DNA of 31,331 bases from JBOHER01 sp050701115 (GTDB lineage: Bacteria; Actinomycetota; Actinomycetes; Mycobacteriales; Pseudonocardiaceae). Of the stretch, positions 1-8,095 are shown piece by piece; position 1 is the stretch's first letter, and every line of letters starts with the position of its first letter. Location of the stretch: assembly GCA_050701115.1 (NCBI GenBank), contig JBOHER010000214.1, positions 1 to 31,331 of the forward strand, read 5' to 3'. A program made the translations under genes and the position numbers. The notes below the pieces were generated by a model, which saw only the letters and a list, made by a program, of their open reading frames with translations, did no database searches and had not been told where the DNA came from.

Positions 1-219
1 TGGGCACTAGACCAAATGTGGCTCCCGGTGCGCGACGTTATGCTGTCCATCTTCGGGACCCTGGTCATACTGCCGATCAGCCTGCTGAACAGCGACGTCG
101 ACTTCGCCATAGCGTCGAGTCGTCGCAAAAGCCTGGTGACCGGAAACGTCGACTGTGCGGCATCGGGATTCGCTGATGCCAGCAAGAACAATAAGCAGCG
201 AGCCCCAGCCTCATAGCAT
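1..219 (-). other. Possible start of a further operon gene, running off the left edge
   Basis: On the minus strand a good ribosome binding site (GAGGAG near 222-230) precedes two ATGs at 219 and 214. The first is followed at once by a stop. The second opens a 45-codon frame that ends at 77. A different minus frame stays open to the window edge and holds a hydrophobic run (LLFLLAS) followed by Ala-Gln, like a signal peptide, and its later codons have GC-rich third positions. Either the true start is unusual or there is a frameshift. The position, about 60 bases after the GT4 gene, fits one more exported product of the polysaccharide operon. I do not recognise the product. Confidence 0.22.
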
Positions 220-281
220 CCTTTCTCCTCGCGCGTCCACGCGCGTTGAACACTGTGTCTACAGAGTTGCGGATTTCTTGG

Positions 282-1448
282 TCAGATGGCGGCGTCAATC
301 GCCCTGCGATATGCCGCAAGGGTCATTCGCAAGCCCTCGGCGAACGTGTACTTCTGTTCGAAAAGACAGCGCCCCTTCTCGCCCGCCGAATCTACCTGTC
401 CGTCGTCGGTCAGACCGACGAGTGCGGCACCCCACGCGACGGGATCGCCGGGCGTCACCAACCACCCGCCGCCGAGCTGGCCCGCCACCTCGGCGGTGCC
501 TCCGATAGCGGAACAGACCGCGGGCATGCCCGCGGCCATGGCCTCCACGGCTACCAACCCGAACGTCTCGTAGCACTCCGTGGGCACAACCAGTGCCCGG
601 GACCCGAGCATCAGGCGACGGAGTTGGTCACCATCGACCCAGCCGGTGAACCGCACGTTGCCCGGAGCGGCGCGCTCCAGCGATGACCGCGACGGTCCGT
701 CACCCACGATCATCAACTCGAGGTCGCCGAGCGCGGATGCGGACGACCGCCACGCCTCGAGCAGGGTCGCGATGCCTTTCTCCGGCGCGAGCCTGCCCAC
801 ATAGAGCACTCGGGAGGATGCCGAAGGTGGTTCTGCGCGCGGGCCGGGATCGGCCACTACGTTCGGCTTGACGAGGATGCTTTCCGGCGTGAACCCCGCC
901 GCCACATAGGTGTCCTTCACGAACTGCGACGGCGCGAGGAAGAGGTTCACCCGGGACCAAGTGCCGCGCCGTCGGGCCGCCGCGATAGTCGCCGCCGCGA
1001 CAGCGGACTGCGCTTTCGAACCTCGGTAACACCCGTGACCGACCGCGTGCCAGGCATGACTGCCGACACAGTCCGTGCATATCTTGCCGTCCCGGAACAA
1101 CAGGGCGTTCCCGCAGACCAGCCGGTAGTTGTGCAGCGTCATCACGGTCGGGACGCCCGCGCCGTGCAACGCGTCGAACACCGAAGAGGACAAACTGAAC
1201 CAGGTGTTGTGCGCGTGGGCCACGTCCGGCTGCTTGGCGCGCACGAGGCGTCGCATCTCGGCGAACCGCGATGGATTCCACACCGCGCCCGCGAGACCGG
1301 CCGCGGCGCGCATGCCACCCTCCGGGTTGTTCGGCCGGACCGGGACCACCTGGTGGCCGGCTTCGGTGAGCAGCGCCGCCTCGGTCTCGGCGACCGAATC
1401 TTCGCCACCCGGCAACGAATACTGATTGTGGATCTGCAGAATCCTCAT
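282..1448 (-). CDS. GT4-family glycosyltransferase of the polysaccharide operon
   Basis: This 388-residue protein is a cytoplasmic GT-B glycosyltransferase that would add a sugar from a nucleotide-sugar donor to a lipid-linked or polymer acceptor. The N-terminal acceptor half opens with MRILQIHNQYSLPGGEDSV, typical of family 4. The donor half has the VGRLAPEKGI strand-helix, the VGDGP turn and the E-x7-E motif (ECYETFGLVAVEA). A Cys-x2-Cys pair (CTDC) sits near the middle. The start chosen is the ATG at 1448, which overlaps the stop of the upstream membrane gene as ATGA. A start at 1523 would add 25 residues with no family match. It is the fifth gene of the operon. The specific sugar cannot be read from the sequence. 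Confidence 0.88.
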   Translation of the reverse strand: MRILQIHNQYSLPGGEDSVAETEAALLTEAGHQVVPVRPNNPEGGMRAAAGLAGAVWNPSRFAEMRRLVRAKQPDVAHAHNTWFSLSSSVFDALHGAGVPTVMTLHNYRLVCGNALLFRDGKICTDCVGSHAWHAVGHGCYRGSKAQSAVAAATIAAARRRGTWSRVNLFLAPSQFVKDTYVAAGFTPESILVKPNVVADPGPRAEPPSASSRVLYVGRLAPEKGIATLLEAWRSSASALGDLELMIVGDGPSRSSLERAAPGNVRFTGWVDGDQLRRLMLGSRALVVPTECYETFGLVAVEAMAAGMPAVCSAIGGTAEVAGQLGGGWLVTPGDPVAWGAALVGLTDDGQVDSAGEKGRCLFEQKYTFAEGLRMTLAAYRRAIDAAI

Positions 1449-2788
1449 GTCGCCCGAACCTGCCGCTGCTGCCTGCGACCGCCGAGGAACTGGCGAATCG
1501 GTGTCGCGAGTCCCGCCGAGCACGCGACTGCGCTCAGGTGGCCGAGCGCCCAGAAGTAAGGAACCGCGCCAAACGGTGCCTCGAGCACCACGCCGACAGC
1601 CGCGACCAGCGGCATGCCCGCGGCGATCATGATGGCCAAGACGTCGATGTCACTCAACTCGCGACCTCTGCGCCAACCGACCAGAAACGCGAGCCGCCAG
1701 CCGATGAGCGTCAATGCGAGCACGAACGCCATTCCGATCACGCCCAGTCGCGCCCACGCGCCCAACAGGTAGTTGTGTGGGGAGCGCACCTCCGCCATGT
1801 CGCCGCCGAAGAGCTCGACATCGGCGTTGGAATCGATGAGGAAGTTCGGGCCGAAGCCCACCCCGACCACATTGCGGCCGGTGTCTGCTTGGAAGTATTC
1901 GATCAGTCGCTGCCAGGAGTCCGCCCGCGCGGAGGCGGTGCCCTGGGCTCCGCCCACATCTTCGGTCGGCGCCCAGACGTTGCTGACCGACGCCACAAGC
2001 CGCTCGACCGCATACCCCTGCCCGGCCACCGTCACGGCTGCGGGCAAGGCGAGTAACCCCAGCGCCACCGCCCACTTCCTCGGCCGGGTGCGCACCGCAC
2101 GCCGGTGCCTGCCCAACAGGCCTACCGCAATCAGCACCGCGACGACTCCGAGCAGCGCCCCCCGAGAACCGAGCGCGACCGTGATCGCGAGGCTGATCCC
2201 GGCCAGGGTCAGGTTGACGAAGGGCGCCTTGCCACTGAGCGCCCGGTGTAGTGCCAGCCCGGCGAGCAGCCCACTCGTGAAACCATCGATATCCGGGCGA
2301 GGGACGAAGAAGAACACGTCCTTGCCCATGGTTGGAATGGCTTCGACGATGGGCGGCGCGACCAGCGCGACGACACACCAGGTGGCATGAAAGAGCAGCG
2401 CGACCGTGAGCAGGTTCTCGATGGATCGGACGTGCTCCCGCGCCGGGGCAAGGACCAGGAAGACAAGGACCACGTAGGCATAGGGCGCCGCGTCGCGCAG
2501 CGCGACAACGCTCCACTGCCCTAGTAGGAACCACGCCGACGAGATGGCGAGCAGACCGAGCGCGCTGACGGCCAGGGCGGCAGCGATCGGTGATCGCCGT
2601 TCGCGATGGGCGCCCGCACCCAAGACGCGATCGATCAGGAGTACAGCGATGACGATGTCAGTGATGAACGGGGGAACTGCGGCGGGCAGAAAACTCCCCC
2701 ACCGCGAGGTCGCCAGCAAGAAGAGGGCCAGCGCGAACGGGCCGTACCGTTGCAGCCGATCATGAACCGGGCTCACCGTCCCCGCCAT
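1445..2788 (-). CDS. Wzy/O-antigen-ligase-like polysaccharide polymerase
   Basis: This 447-residue integral membrane protein has about ten hydrophobic segments. It carries the signature of the O-antigen ligase/polymerase family: a GSRGALLG loop after a central helix, a long extracytoplasmic stretch, and SPHNYLLGAWARLGVIG before the last helices. The histidine of that PHN motif is the usual conserved residue. The likely role is to polymerise undecaprenyl-linked repeat units at the outer face of the membrane, or to transfer the chain. The start at 2788 shares one base with the stop of the Wzz/kinase gene (TGATG), and the end overlaps the GT4 gene by 4 bases. Polymerase is more likely than ligase because the operon also has an initiating transferase and a chain-length protein. 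No flippase is visible in the window. Confidence 0.83.
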   Translation of the reverse strand: MAGTVSPVHDRLQRYGPFALALFLLATSRWGSFLPAAVPPFITDIVIAVLLIDRVLGAGAHRERRSPIAAALAVSALGLLAISSAWFLLGQWSVVALRDAAPYAYVVLVFLVLAPAREHVRSIENLLTVALLFHATWCVVALVAPPIVEAIPTMGKDVFFFVPRPDIDGFTSGLLAGLALHRALSGKAPFVNLTLAGISLAITVALGSRGALLGVVAVLIAVGLLGRHRRAVRTRPRKWAVALGLLALPAAVTVAGQGYAVERLVASVSNVWAPTEDVGGAQGTASARADSWQRLIEYFQADTGRNVVGVGFGPNFLIDSNADVELFGGDMAEVRSPHNYLLGAWARLGVIGMAFVLALTLIGWRLAFLVGWRRGRELSDIDVLAIMIAAGMPLVAAVGVVLEAPFGAVPYFWALGHLSAVACSAGLATPIRQFLGGRRQQRQVRAT

Positions 2789-4191
2789 CAGCGCGCCCCG
2801 GTGCCCCCGGTCGCGAGGGAGCGCTTGGCCGCGGCCGTCCGACCGCCTTTCTGTCCCTGCGAGGAGAGCACTACCCCTGCGACCTCGGTTCCCACCGCGG
2901 CCAGCCCCGTGATGGCCTGGTCGACATCCCGGCGCGCGGTCCGTCCGGCCGCGACCACCAGCACTGTCGCCTCGACAGCCGTCGATACCGCGACGGAGTC
3001 GGCGTAGGGCAGGATCGCCGCGCCGTCGAAGATCACCGTGTCGTAGAACGGCGCGGCGGTGTCCAGGAACTCCCGGAACTTGGCCCTGCTGAGCAGGGCC
3101 CCTGGCTGCCGGACGTCCGACCCGGCCGTGACCACGCCGAGCACGCTGGCGGGTGGCTCGTCGATCCGCTCCCGCCGATGCGGCGTCGGTGCGAGAGGCC
3201 GGGCCGCGTCGAACACAACGTCGCCGAACGCGGCATTGCCCCGCAGGAAATCGGTCAGCCCCAACTGGTTGCGCAACCCGAGCCGGTCTGCGATGCAGGG
3301 CTTACGCAGGTCGCATTCGACCAGCATGGTCTTCGCCCCCGCGGCGGCGCTGACCTGAGCGAGCAAGGCAGCCACCGTTGAACTGCCCTCACCCCCGGAC
3401 GTACCGGCGATGAGGATCGTACGGGGAGCATCGCTGCGCATCTGCAGTGTTGTCCGTAGCTGCCGGACGGACTCCAGCGTCCCCTCGTCCCACGCACCTG
3501 GATCGAGCAGGGCACGCCCCTCGCGCGATCGCGCGATGGCGACCCGGGCCAACGGCTCAACGCCGAGCGATCGGCGTAGATCCTCGGTGTCCCGCACGCG
3601 GTTGTCCAGGATCTCCCGGATGACCGCGATCGCGATCCCGATCAGGATGCCGACCAGGACACCGACCGGCACGAACCGCTGCGGGTCCGGAGATACCACC
3701 GTCGAGGGGTCGGCCATGGAGGCTACAACCAGCGCCAGGCCGGCCTCCCGCTCGCCGAACAGCGTACTCACCCTGGCCGCCGCGTGGTGGGCGGCAGCAT
3801 TGGCGATCCGGACGGCTTGTACACCACTATTCGCCGACACCGTCAGATCGATGATGTAGGTGTTGGTCGGGACCCGCGTGACCATCCGGCGTTGCAGATC
3901 GGCCGGTGTGTCATCGAGCCGCAGCGTCTCGACCACGGCTGTTGCCACCTCCAGGGAGGTGGCAAGGTCGGCATAGGTGGCCATGCCACTCTGTGAGATC
4001 AGCAAAGCGGCCCGCGGACCCGCCGCCGGCCCTGATTCCGCGGTCGGCGTGACGACAAGTTTCGCTGACGCGTGGTAGCTGCGATCGGCGACAAGACCGA
4101 GCGCGATCGCTCCCAGTACGCAGAGAGCCGTCACGGCCGCGACAATGCGCCACCGTCGTTTGAGTAGCTGGGCGAACTCTTCGAGTGTCAT
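2788..4191 (-). CDS. Wzz/BY-kinase-like chain-length protein with degenerate ATP site
   Basis: This 467-residue protein has the layout of an actinobacterial CapAB-type tyrosine autokinase. A Wzz domain starts with a membrane helix at about residues 16-36, a second helix lies at about 174-192, and a cytoplasmic P-loop domain starts near 240. The oligomer motif E-x2-R-x2-R is present (E240, R243, R246). The Walker A loop reads GTSGGEGSST at 263-272, with Ser270 where kinases have Lys. Walker A' is VECDLRKP instead of VDADLRRP. The tail (last ~22 residues) is basic and Gly/Ala-rich with no tyrosine cluster. It probably sets chain length in the Wzy system, but autophosphorylation looks doubtful. 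The ATG start overlaps the upstream stop (ATGA). Confidence 0.86.
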   Translation of the reverse strand: MTLEEFAQLLKRRWRIVAAVTALCVLGAIALGLVADRSYHASAKLVVTPTAESGPAAGPRAALLISQSGMATYADLATSLEVATAVVETLRLDDTPADLQRRMVTRVPTNTYIIDLTVSANSGVQAVRIANAAAHHAAARVSTLFGEREAGLALVVASMADPSTVVSPDPQRFVPVGVLVGILIGIAIAVIREILDNRVRDTEDLRRSLGVEPLARVAIARSREGRALLDPGAWDEGTLESVRQLRTTLQMRSDAPRTILIAGTSGGEGSSTVAALLAQVSAAAGAKTMLVECDLRKPCIADRLGLRNQLGLTDFLRGNAAFGDVVFDAARPLAPTPHRRERIDEPPASVLGVVTAGSDVRQPGALLSRAKFREFLDTAAPFYDTVIFDGAAILPYADSVAVSTAVEATVLVVAAGRTARRDVDQAITGLAAVGTEVAGVVLSSQGQKGGRTAAAKRSLATGGTGAR

Positions 4192-5978
4192 GGGGCACCG
4201 CCGCCGCGCGAACGTAGCCAGATACTCGACGGGAAGTGACCGTTGGACGCGCCGTCATCGATTCCGTCGATCATCGGCCGGGGCCGGTAGTCCGGCAGCA
4301 CGGCCTGCAACTGATCAGGCATCGCGTGGTGCAGGGCCGACTGGCAGCTGAGCACCTCGAACTTCGGATTGTTCGTCAACAGAGCCGCCAGTAGTGCGGT
4401 CTCCTGCCAGTCCCAGAAGTCGCTGAGTGCCCACGGTGAGTACAGGTACGGCAGGTAGATGTCGTGGATGTGTACCAGAACGCCCGGTGGCAGCGCGGGC
4501 AGCAGTTCCAGGTAGATGCGGTGCAACTCGGACCCGGTCTTGAGCACGTGCGTGGAGTCGATGAACAGCAGATCACCCTCGGAGAGGTCGGCGAAGGCTT
4601 CCACGGGCACCTGCTGCGCGGGCGTCTCCCGCACTTCGACGAACGGCAGCGCCCGGATCTCCTGAGGCATGTAGGGGTCGATCGCCACAATCGCACTGAC
4701 CGGCCTGCCTTCGGCGACATTGCGCGCGACCGCGTCGGAGGTGATCGCGGTAGAGGCCCCGCTGCCGATCTCCACGATCCGCTTCGGCGCGAACGTGCGC
4801 ACCGCGCAGTGCAGCACCTGGGCCTCGACCTGCCCGTAGCGGAAGCCGATTCCCCGTAGATCGAGGCCAGGCAGGAAGGAGAAGTCCTTTACCTCGTCGA
4901 GGTGGGTCGAGCAGACCTTGTCCAACCAGGCCAGCTGTTCGTCGAGGTTCCAGTCGACGCCGTGCACGGTGGCGGGTCTGCGCCACAGGTCTTCGTTGTT
5001 CCGCAGCCATTGTCGGTCGGCGACCGGCGAGTAGTAATGCCTGGGGAGGACGTGTACCCGCGCGCGCTCGAGGGCCTTGAATACCCGGTACCCCGCACGC
5101 TTGACCGCGCTGCCCTTGCGGACGCCCGCCAGTTCGGATTTGCGCGATTGGTTCACGGCCTGCTCCTTGTCTATTGCCGACGTGCCGTCCCACGCGACCA
5201 GCAGCCGCGGTGGCCGTCGCAGTACGGACGCCACGAATCGCGGGTTGTTCCTCAGATAGCGACGAGCGAGCCTGCGTGGGTTCTTGGCAAGGCGATACGC
5301 CCACTCGAAGCCGGTAGGCCGGATCCAAGCAGGCGCCTCGGGCACCAGACCGGCGTGGATGTCGAACGCCGCACCGAACCCGAACATGGCAGGCGCTTTG
5401 ATCTTTCTCATCGCCCAGGCCATCCACCGTTCCTGCTTCGGAGTGGACAGGCCGACCATGACGATGTCGGCATCGGCCGCGTTGATCCGGTCGACGACCT
5501 CGTCCTGCTCCGCCGCGGTGAGCGCGCGGAACGGCGGCGCACACGTACCCGCGATGACCAGGCCCGGATAGCGTTCGGTGAGCTTGTCGGCGAGTAGCTC
5601 GGGCGTCCCCGGCGCGCCGCCGTACAGGAAGATCCGCCAACTCTTTCGTGCGGCCCGTTCAGCTATCGCGGGCAGCAGGTCCGGGCCGCGCACCCGGCCC
5701 ATTCCGGATGCGCCCACATACCGGCCCGCCCACAGCAAGGGAGCGCCGTCCGGCACGGTCAGCCCCGAGGCGTTGTGGATGGCCAGCAGTTCGGGATCCT
5801 GCTGGGATTCCATGACGCCGTGCACGCCGCTCACGCACACGTAGTGCTGCTCGCGGCACTCGATCCACCGTTCGACGGTGTCGACCGCATGCGGCAGCGA
5901 GGTCACGCTGACCCCGACACCGAGGACTTCGACCCGCTGCTCAGGTGCCCTGGCATGTCGTTGTTCGACCGTGGTCAC
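4188..5978 (-). CDS. GT26 (WecG/TagA/CpsF) glycosyltransferase fused to a SAM methyltransferase
   Basis: This 596-residue two-domain protein starts with a GT26 domain (about 1-255). That domain has the catalytic-Asp segment TVPDGAPLLW, the RVRGPDLLPAI motif, VGLSTPKQERWMAW, and FGFGAAFDIHAG. These features are typical of enzymes that add the second sugar to a polyprenyl-diphosphate-linked monosaccharide. After a basic linker (about 270-310) comes a class I methyltransferase domain with EIGSGASTAIT as the SAM-binding loop, IDPYMP, and FIDSTHVLKTGSE, like Methyltransf_24. The start is the GTG at 5978, which overlaps the upstream stop as GTGA. Starting at 6242 would add 88 residues of shadow sequence. 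The fusion suggests that sugar transfer and O-methylation of the repeat unit are linked. The order of the two steps is unknown. Confidence 0.85.
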   Translation of the reverse strand: MTTVEQRHARAPEQRVEVLGVGVSVTSLPHAVDTVERWIECREQHYVCVSGVHGVMESQQDPELLAIHNASGLTVPDGAPLLWAGRYVGASGMGRVRGPDLLPAIAERAARKSWRIFLYGGAPGTPELLADKLTERYPGLVIAGTCAPPFRALTAAEQDEVVDRINAADADIVMVGLSTPKQERWMAWAMRKIKAPAMFGFGAAFDIHAGLVPEAPAWIRPTGFEWAYRLAKNPRRLARRYLRNNPRFVASVLRRPPRLLVAWDGTSAIDKEQAVNQSRKSELAGVRKGSAVKRAGYRVFKALERARVHVLPRHYYSPVADRQWLRNNEDLWRRPATVHGVDWNLDEQLAWLDKVCSTHLDEVKDFSFLPGLDLRGIGFRYGQVEAQVLHCAVRTFAPKRIVEIGSGASTAITSDAVARNVAEGRPVSAIVAIDPYMPQEIRALPFVEVRETPAQQVPVEAFADLSEGDLLFIDSTHVLKTGSELHRIYLELLPALPPGVLVHIHDIYLPYLYSPWALSDFWDWQETALLAALLTNNPKFEVLSCQSALHHAMPDQLQAVLPDYRPRPMIDGIDDGASNGHFPSSIWLRSRGGGAP

Positions 5979-6754
5979 CGGCGATCTCCCATGGCGATTC
6001 CGTGTCGCGGCACCAGCAAGCGGGCGCCGCCTGCCGCACGGATCTGCTCTTCGGTGACCCAGCCGCCGCCGATGACCCAGCGGGGAAGCTCGGGCAACTT
6101 CACGGTCGGCCCACCAAGCATGATCACCAGGGTGCGCCAGAGGATCCACAGATCCATCCGGATGGAGCCGTACTGCAGATAGCAGAAGTCGTAGGCCGGA
6201 CGCTCGTGCACGAGGTGGTGTGTCTCGTGACCCACCTGCCACAACCCGGTACAGCCCTGGCGTACCAGGGTGCGTGCGTCGCGGTAACCGGGATCGGTTG
6301 GCTCCCAGCGATCGGGCATCTTAGGCCGGGGACCCACCAGGCTCATCTTGAGGATCGGCACCAGGAACAGTTGCGGCAGTTCGTCGAGGTGGCGATGCCG
6401 GAGGAAGGCACAGAACCGGTCGACGGGGATGACGGTGCCACCGTTCTTGAGCGCGTAGGGCGCTGTCGTCTTGGGCAGCGTACGGAGCTTGGGGAAGGCG
6501 ATCATGCGCCCACCCCGGCCGATCCGGTGGTGCAGAAAGAACGGCCACTGCCGCAGCCGGACGGCAAGCACAATGGCCACAACGATAATGATGGGAATTG
6601 CCAACAGTACAAGCATGGCGCCGAGCACGATGTCAATGCCGTCCTTGATCGTTTGTTGGACGAACTGTCCGGGTGCCGTAACGCTACGGCTCTCGGACGG
6701 CCTCGTACGCAGCAACAACGGCTCCAGTGCTGCTTCCTCGAGTGGCTCGCTCAC
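5975..6754 (-). CDS. Undecaprenyl-phosphate sugar-phosphate transferase (initiating enzyme)
   Basis: This 259-residue protein is a bacterial sugar transferase (PF02397 type) that loads the first sugar-1-phosphate onto undecaprenyl phosphate at the inner membrane face. Visible family marks are one hydrophobic segment at about 30-60, HHRIGRGGRMIAFPKLRT, the LRHRHLDELPQLFLVP block, MSLVGPRP, and QGCTGLWQVGHE. The C-terminal part carries the usual D-x2-Y-like and DLWILWRT segments. I place the start at GTG 6754, which has GGAG five bases upstream. The GTG at 6760 lacks a separate ribosome binding site. It is the first gene of the operon and overlaps the next gene by 4 bases. Confidence 0.87.
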   Translation of the reverse strand: MSEPLEEAALEPLLLRTRPSESRSVTAPGQFVQQTIKDGIDIVLGAMLVLLAIPIIIVVAIVLAVRLRQWPFFLHHRIGRGGRMIAFPKLRTLPKTTAPYALKNGGTVIPVDRFCAFLRHRHLDELPQLFLVPILKMSLVGPRPKMPDRWEPTDPGYRDARTLVRQGCTGLWQVGHETHHLVHERPAYDFCYLQYGSIRMDLWILWRTLVIMLGGPTVKLPELPRWVIGGGWVTEEQIRAAGGARLLVPRHGIAMGDRR

Positions 6755-6825
6755 CTTCACTCCACATAAGCCGGGCCTACAACGCGCCCTTGTGGGGCAT
6801 CCCCATGCCCTCTCAACGGACTACC

Positions 6826-6861
6826 GAGCGAGTAGTTACGCATGACTTGGATCAAACTCAA
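6826..6861 (-). promoter_or_regulatory. Candidate promoter of the polysaccharide operon
   Basis: Read on the minus strand, TTGAGT (6861-6856) is followed after exactly 17 bases by TAACTA (6838-6833). Transcription would start near 6826, about 70 bases before the GTG at 6754. The hexamers are not perfect, but this stretch is far more AT-rich than its surroundings and is the only such island in the left third of the window. Confidence 0.35.
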
Positions 6862-6897
6862 GCCAAACCCATTTATGAAAGTTATTTGCGAGTAGTT
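6828..6897. repeat. Direct repeat GCGAGTAGTT, two copies 60 bp apart
   Basis: The 10-mer GCGAGTAGTT occurs at 6828-6837 and again at 6888-6897, a start-to-start distance of 60 bp, or nearly six helical turns. A second small repeat, TTATGAAA, occurs at 6873-6880 and 6899-6906. The first 10-mer overlaps the candidate -10 of the polysaccharide promoter, and the second would lie near -65. This layout suits a regulator binding two sites on the same DNA face. It is a motif observation only. Confidence 0.35.
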
Positions 6898-6924
6898 TTT
6901 ATGAAACCGATTCACCTTGCTCAG

Positions 6925-6956
6925 TGAGCGCGCCCGGCAGGAGGCGGGGCCGCTCA
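6925..6956 (-). terminator. Candidate terminator of fabH
   Basis: TGAGCG (6925-6930) and CGCTCA (6951-6956) form an inverted repeat that continues with CCCG/CGGG after a two-base mismatch. The stem includes the fabH stop codon. There is no T-run, as is common for hairpin terminators in GC-rich actinomycetes. Confidence 0.4.
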
Positions 6957-7970
6957 GGGCAGTGTGACGACCTGCCCGGCGTAGCTCAGTCCCGCACCGA
7001 AACCCAGCAGCAGCGCGGTGTCCCCGGAGCGTGCCTCGCCCGAGGACAACATCGCGTCCATCGCCAACGGCACCGAGGCGCCGGAGGTGTTGCCCTGCTC
7101 GACGATGTCGGCAGCGATCGCTACCCGCTCGGGTAGATGCAAGGACCGCGCGATCGAATCGGTGATCCGCCGGTTGGCCTGATGCGGAATGAACGCGTCC
7201 ACATCGTCCACCGTCAACCCGGCCGCCTTCAGCGCACGCTCGCCGACATCGGCCATCGCGGTACTCGCCCACCGGAACACCGCTTGGCCTTGCATCCGCA
7301 TCACGGGGTAGGGCGATGGCGAATCCGTCACAAGTTCGTCGCGCCACTGCGTCCAGCTTCGGTCCTGAGTGATCGCGTCCGCCCGGCCGCCGTCACCGCC
7401 CCAGACCACCGGCCCGATGCCCGGCTCGGTCGACGCGCCGACCACGGCCGCGCCTGCGCCGTCGGCGAACAGAAACGCGGTGCCGCGATCGGTCGGATCG
7501 ACCATGTCCATCATTCGTTCCACGCCGACCACCAGCACCGTCGATGCGCTACCTGCGCGCACGAAGTCGTTGGCCATGGCCAGTCCGTAACAGAAGCCCG
7601 CGCACGCCGCTGAGATATCGAACGCGCCCGCGTTGACCGCCCCGATCCGGTACGCCACCTCGCACGCGGCGGCAGGCGTCTGCTTGAAGTGCGAGATCGT
7701 CGCGAGCACCACGCAACCGATGTCCTCGACGGCTACCCCACTGCGCTGGATGGCGACCCTCGCCGCGGCCTCGGCCATGTCGACCACACTCTCGTCAGCG
7801 CCAGCCCACCGGCGCCGCTCGATGCCCGAGCGGGTCCTGATCCATTCATCGCTGGAATCGATCGCTTCCGCGATCTCGTGGTTGTCCACCACCCGACGAG
7901 GCCGGTAGCTACCGATGCCGAGGATCTTTGCGAACCGGTGGTCCCCATCGATCCGTATGGACGCGCTCAC
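6954..7970 (-). CDS. fabH: 3-oxoacyl-[ACP] synthase III (FabH-type)
   Basis: This 338-residue condensing enzyme of the thiolase fold joins an acyl-CoA starter with malonyl-ACP. The Cys-His-Asn triad is complete: Cys123 in DISAACAGF, His263 in FIPHQANRRI, and Asn294 in GNTSGASVP. The N-terminal EWIRTRSGIERRR region and the C-terminal GFGAGLSYAG are also canonical. The start is GTG 7970, with GGGAG seven bases upstream. The gene stands alone, with an acyl-CoA synthetase gene upstream on the same strand and a separate promoter region between them. No acyl carrier protein or other fatty-acid synthase gene is near, so its starter and pathway (branched fatty acid or a specialised product) cannot be fixed. 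Confidence 0.9.
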   Translation of the reverse strand: MSASIRIDGDHRFAKILGIGSYRPRRVVDNHEIAEAIDSSDEWIRTRSGIERRRWAGADESVVDMAEAAARVAIQRSGVAVEDIGCVVLATISHFKQTPAAACEVAYRIGAVNAGAFDISAACAGFCYGLAMANDFVRAGSASTVLVVGVERMMDMVDPTDRGTAFLFADGAGAAVVGASTEPGIGPVVWGGDGGRADAITQDRSWTQWRDELVTDSPSPYPVMRMQGQAVFRWASTAMADVGERALKAAGLTVDDVDAFIPHQANRRITDSIARSLHLPERVAIAADIVEQGNTSGASVPLAMDAMLSSGEARSGDTALLLGFGAGLSYAGQVVTLP

Positions 7971-8039
7971 TCAACCACTCCCGAAACGGCCTGCCATTGG
8001 CCTGGAAACATCGACGGCGCCCGGTTGGAGATGCGCCCT

Positions 8040-8069
8040 CCTATAGCAGAATCGTTACCGATGGGTAGA
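8040..8069 (-). promoter_or_regulatory. Candidate fabH promoter with the shared motif GTTACCGATGGGTAGA
   Basis: The 16-mer GTTACCGATGGGTAGA lies at 8054-8069, 84 bases upstream of fabH, and contains the inverted repeat TACC-N4-GGTA. On the minus strand an extended -10 (TGC then TATAGG, 8048-8040) follows, so the motif would cover the -35 position. An identical 16-mer lies upstream of the fadD-type gene at 22734. A shared repressor site is the simplest reading. Confidence 0.5.
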
Positions 8070-8095
8070 GCAACGGCGAGTGACGCATGTCGCCA

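Noticed and set aside
16..216. 66-codon plus-strand frame at the left edge with a hydrophobic start
   Set aside because: It has no convincing ribosome binding site and runs against the operon. The complementary strand has the better translation signal.
4573..5640. 355-codon minus-strand frame inside the GT26-methyltransferase gene
   Set aside because: It is Arg-rich, low-information sequence in another frame of a clear gene.
5945..6769. 274-codon plus-strand frame opposite the sugar transferase
   Set aside because: It is a mirror frame caused by high GC and lacks any recognisable motif. The minus strand carries a full PF02397-type protein.
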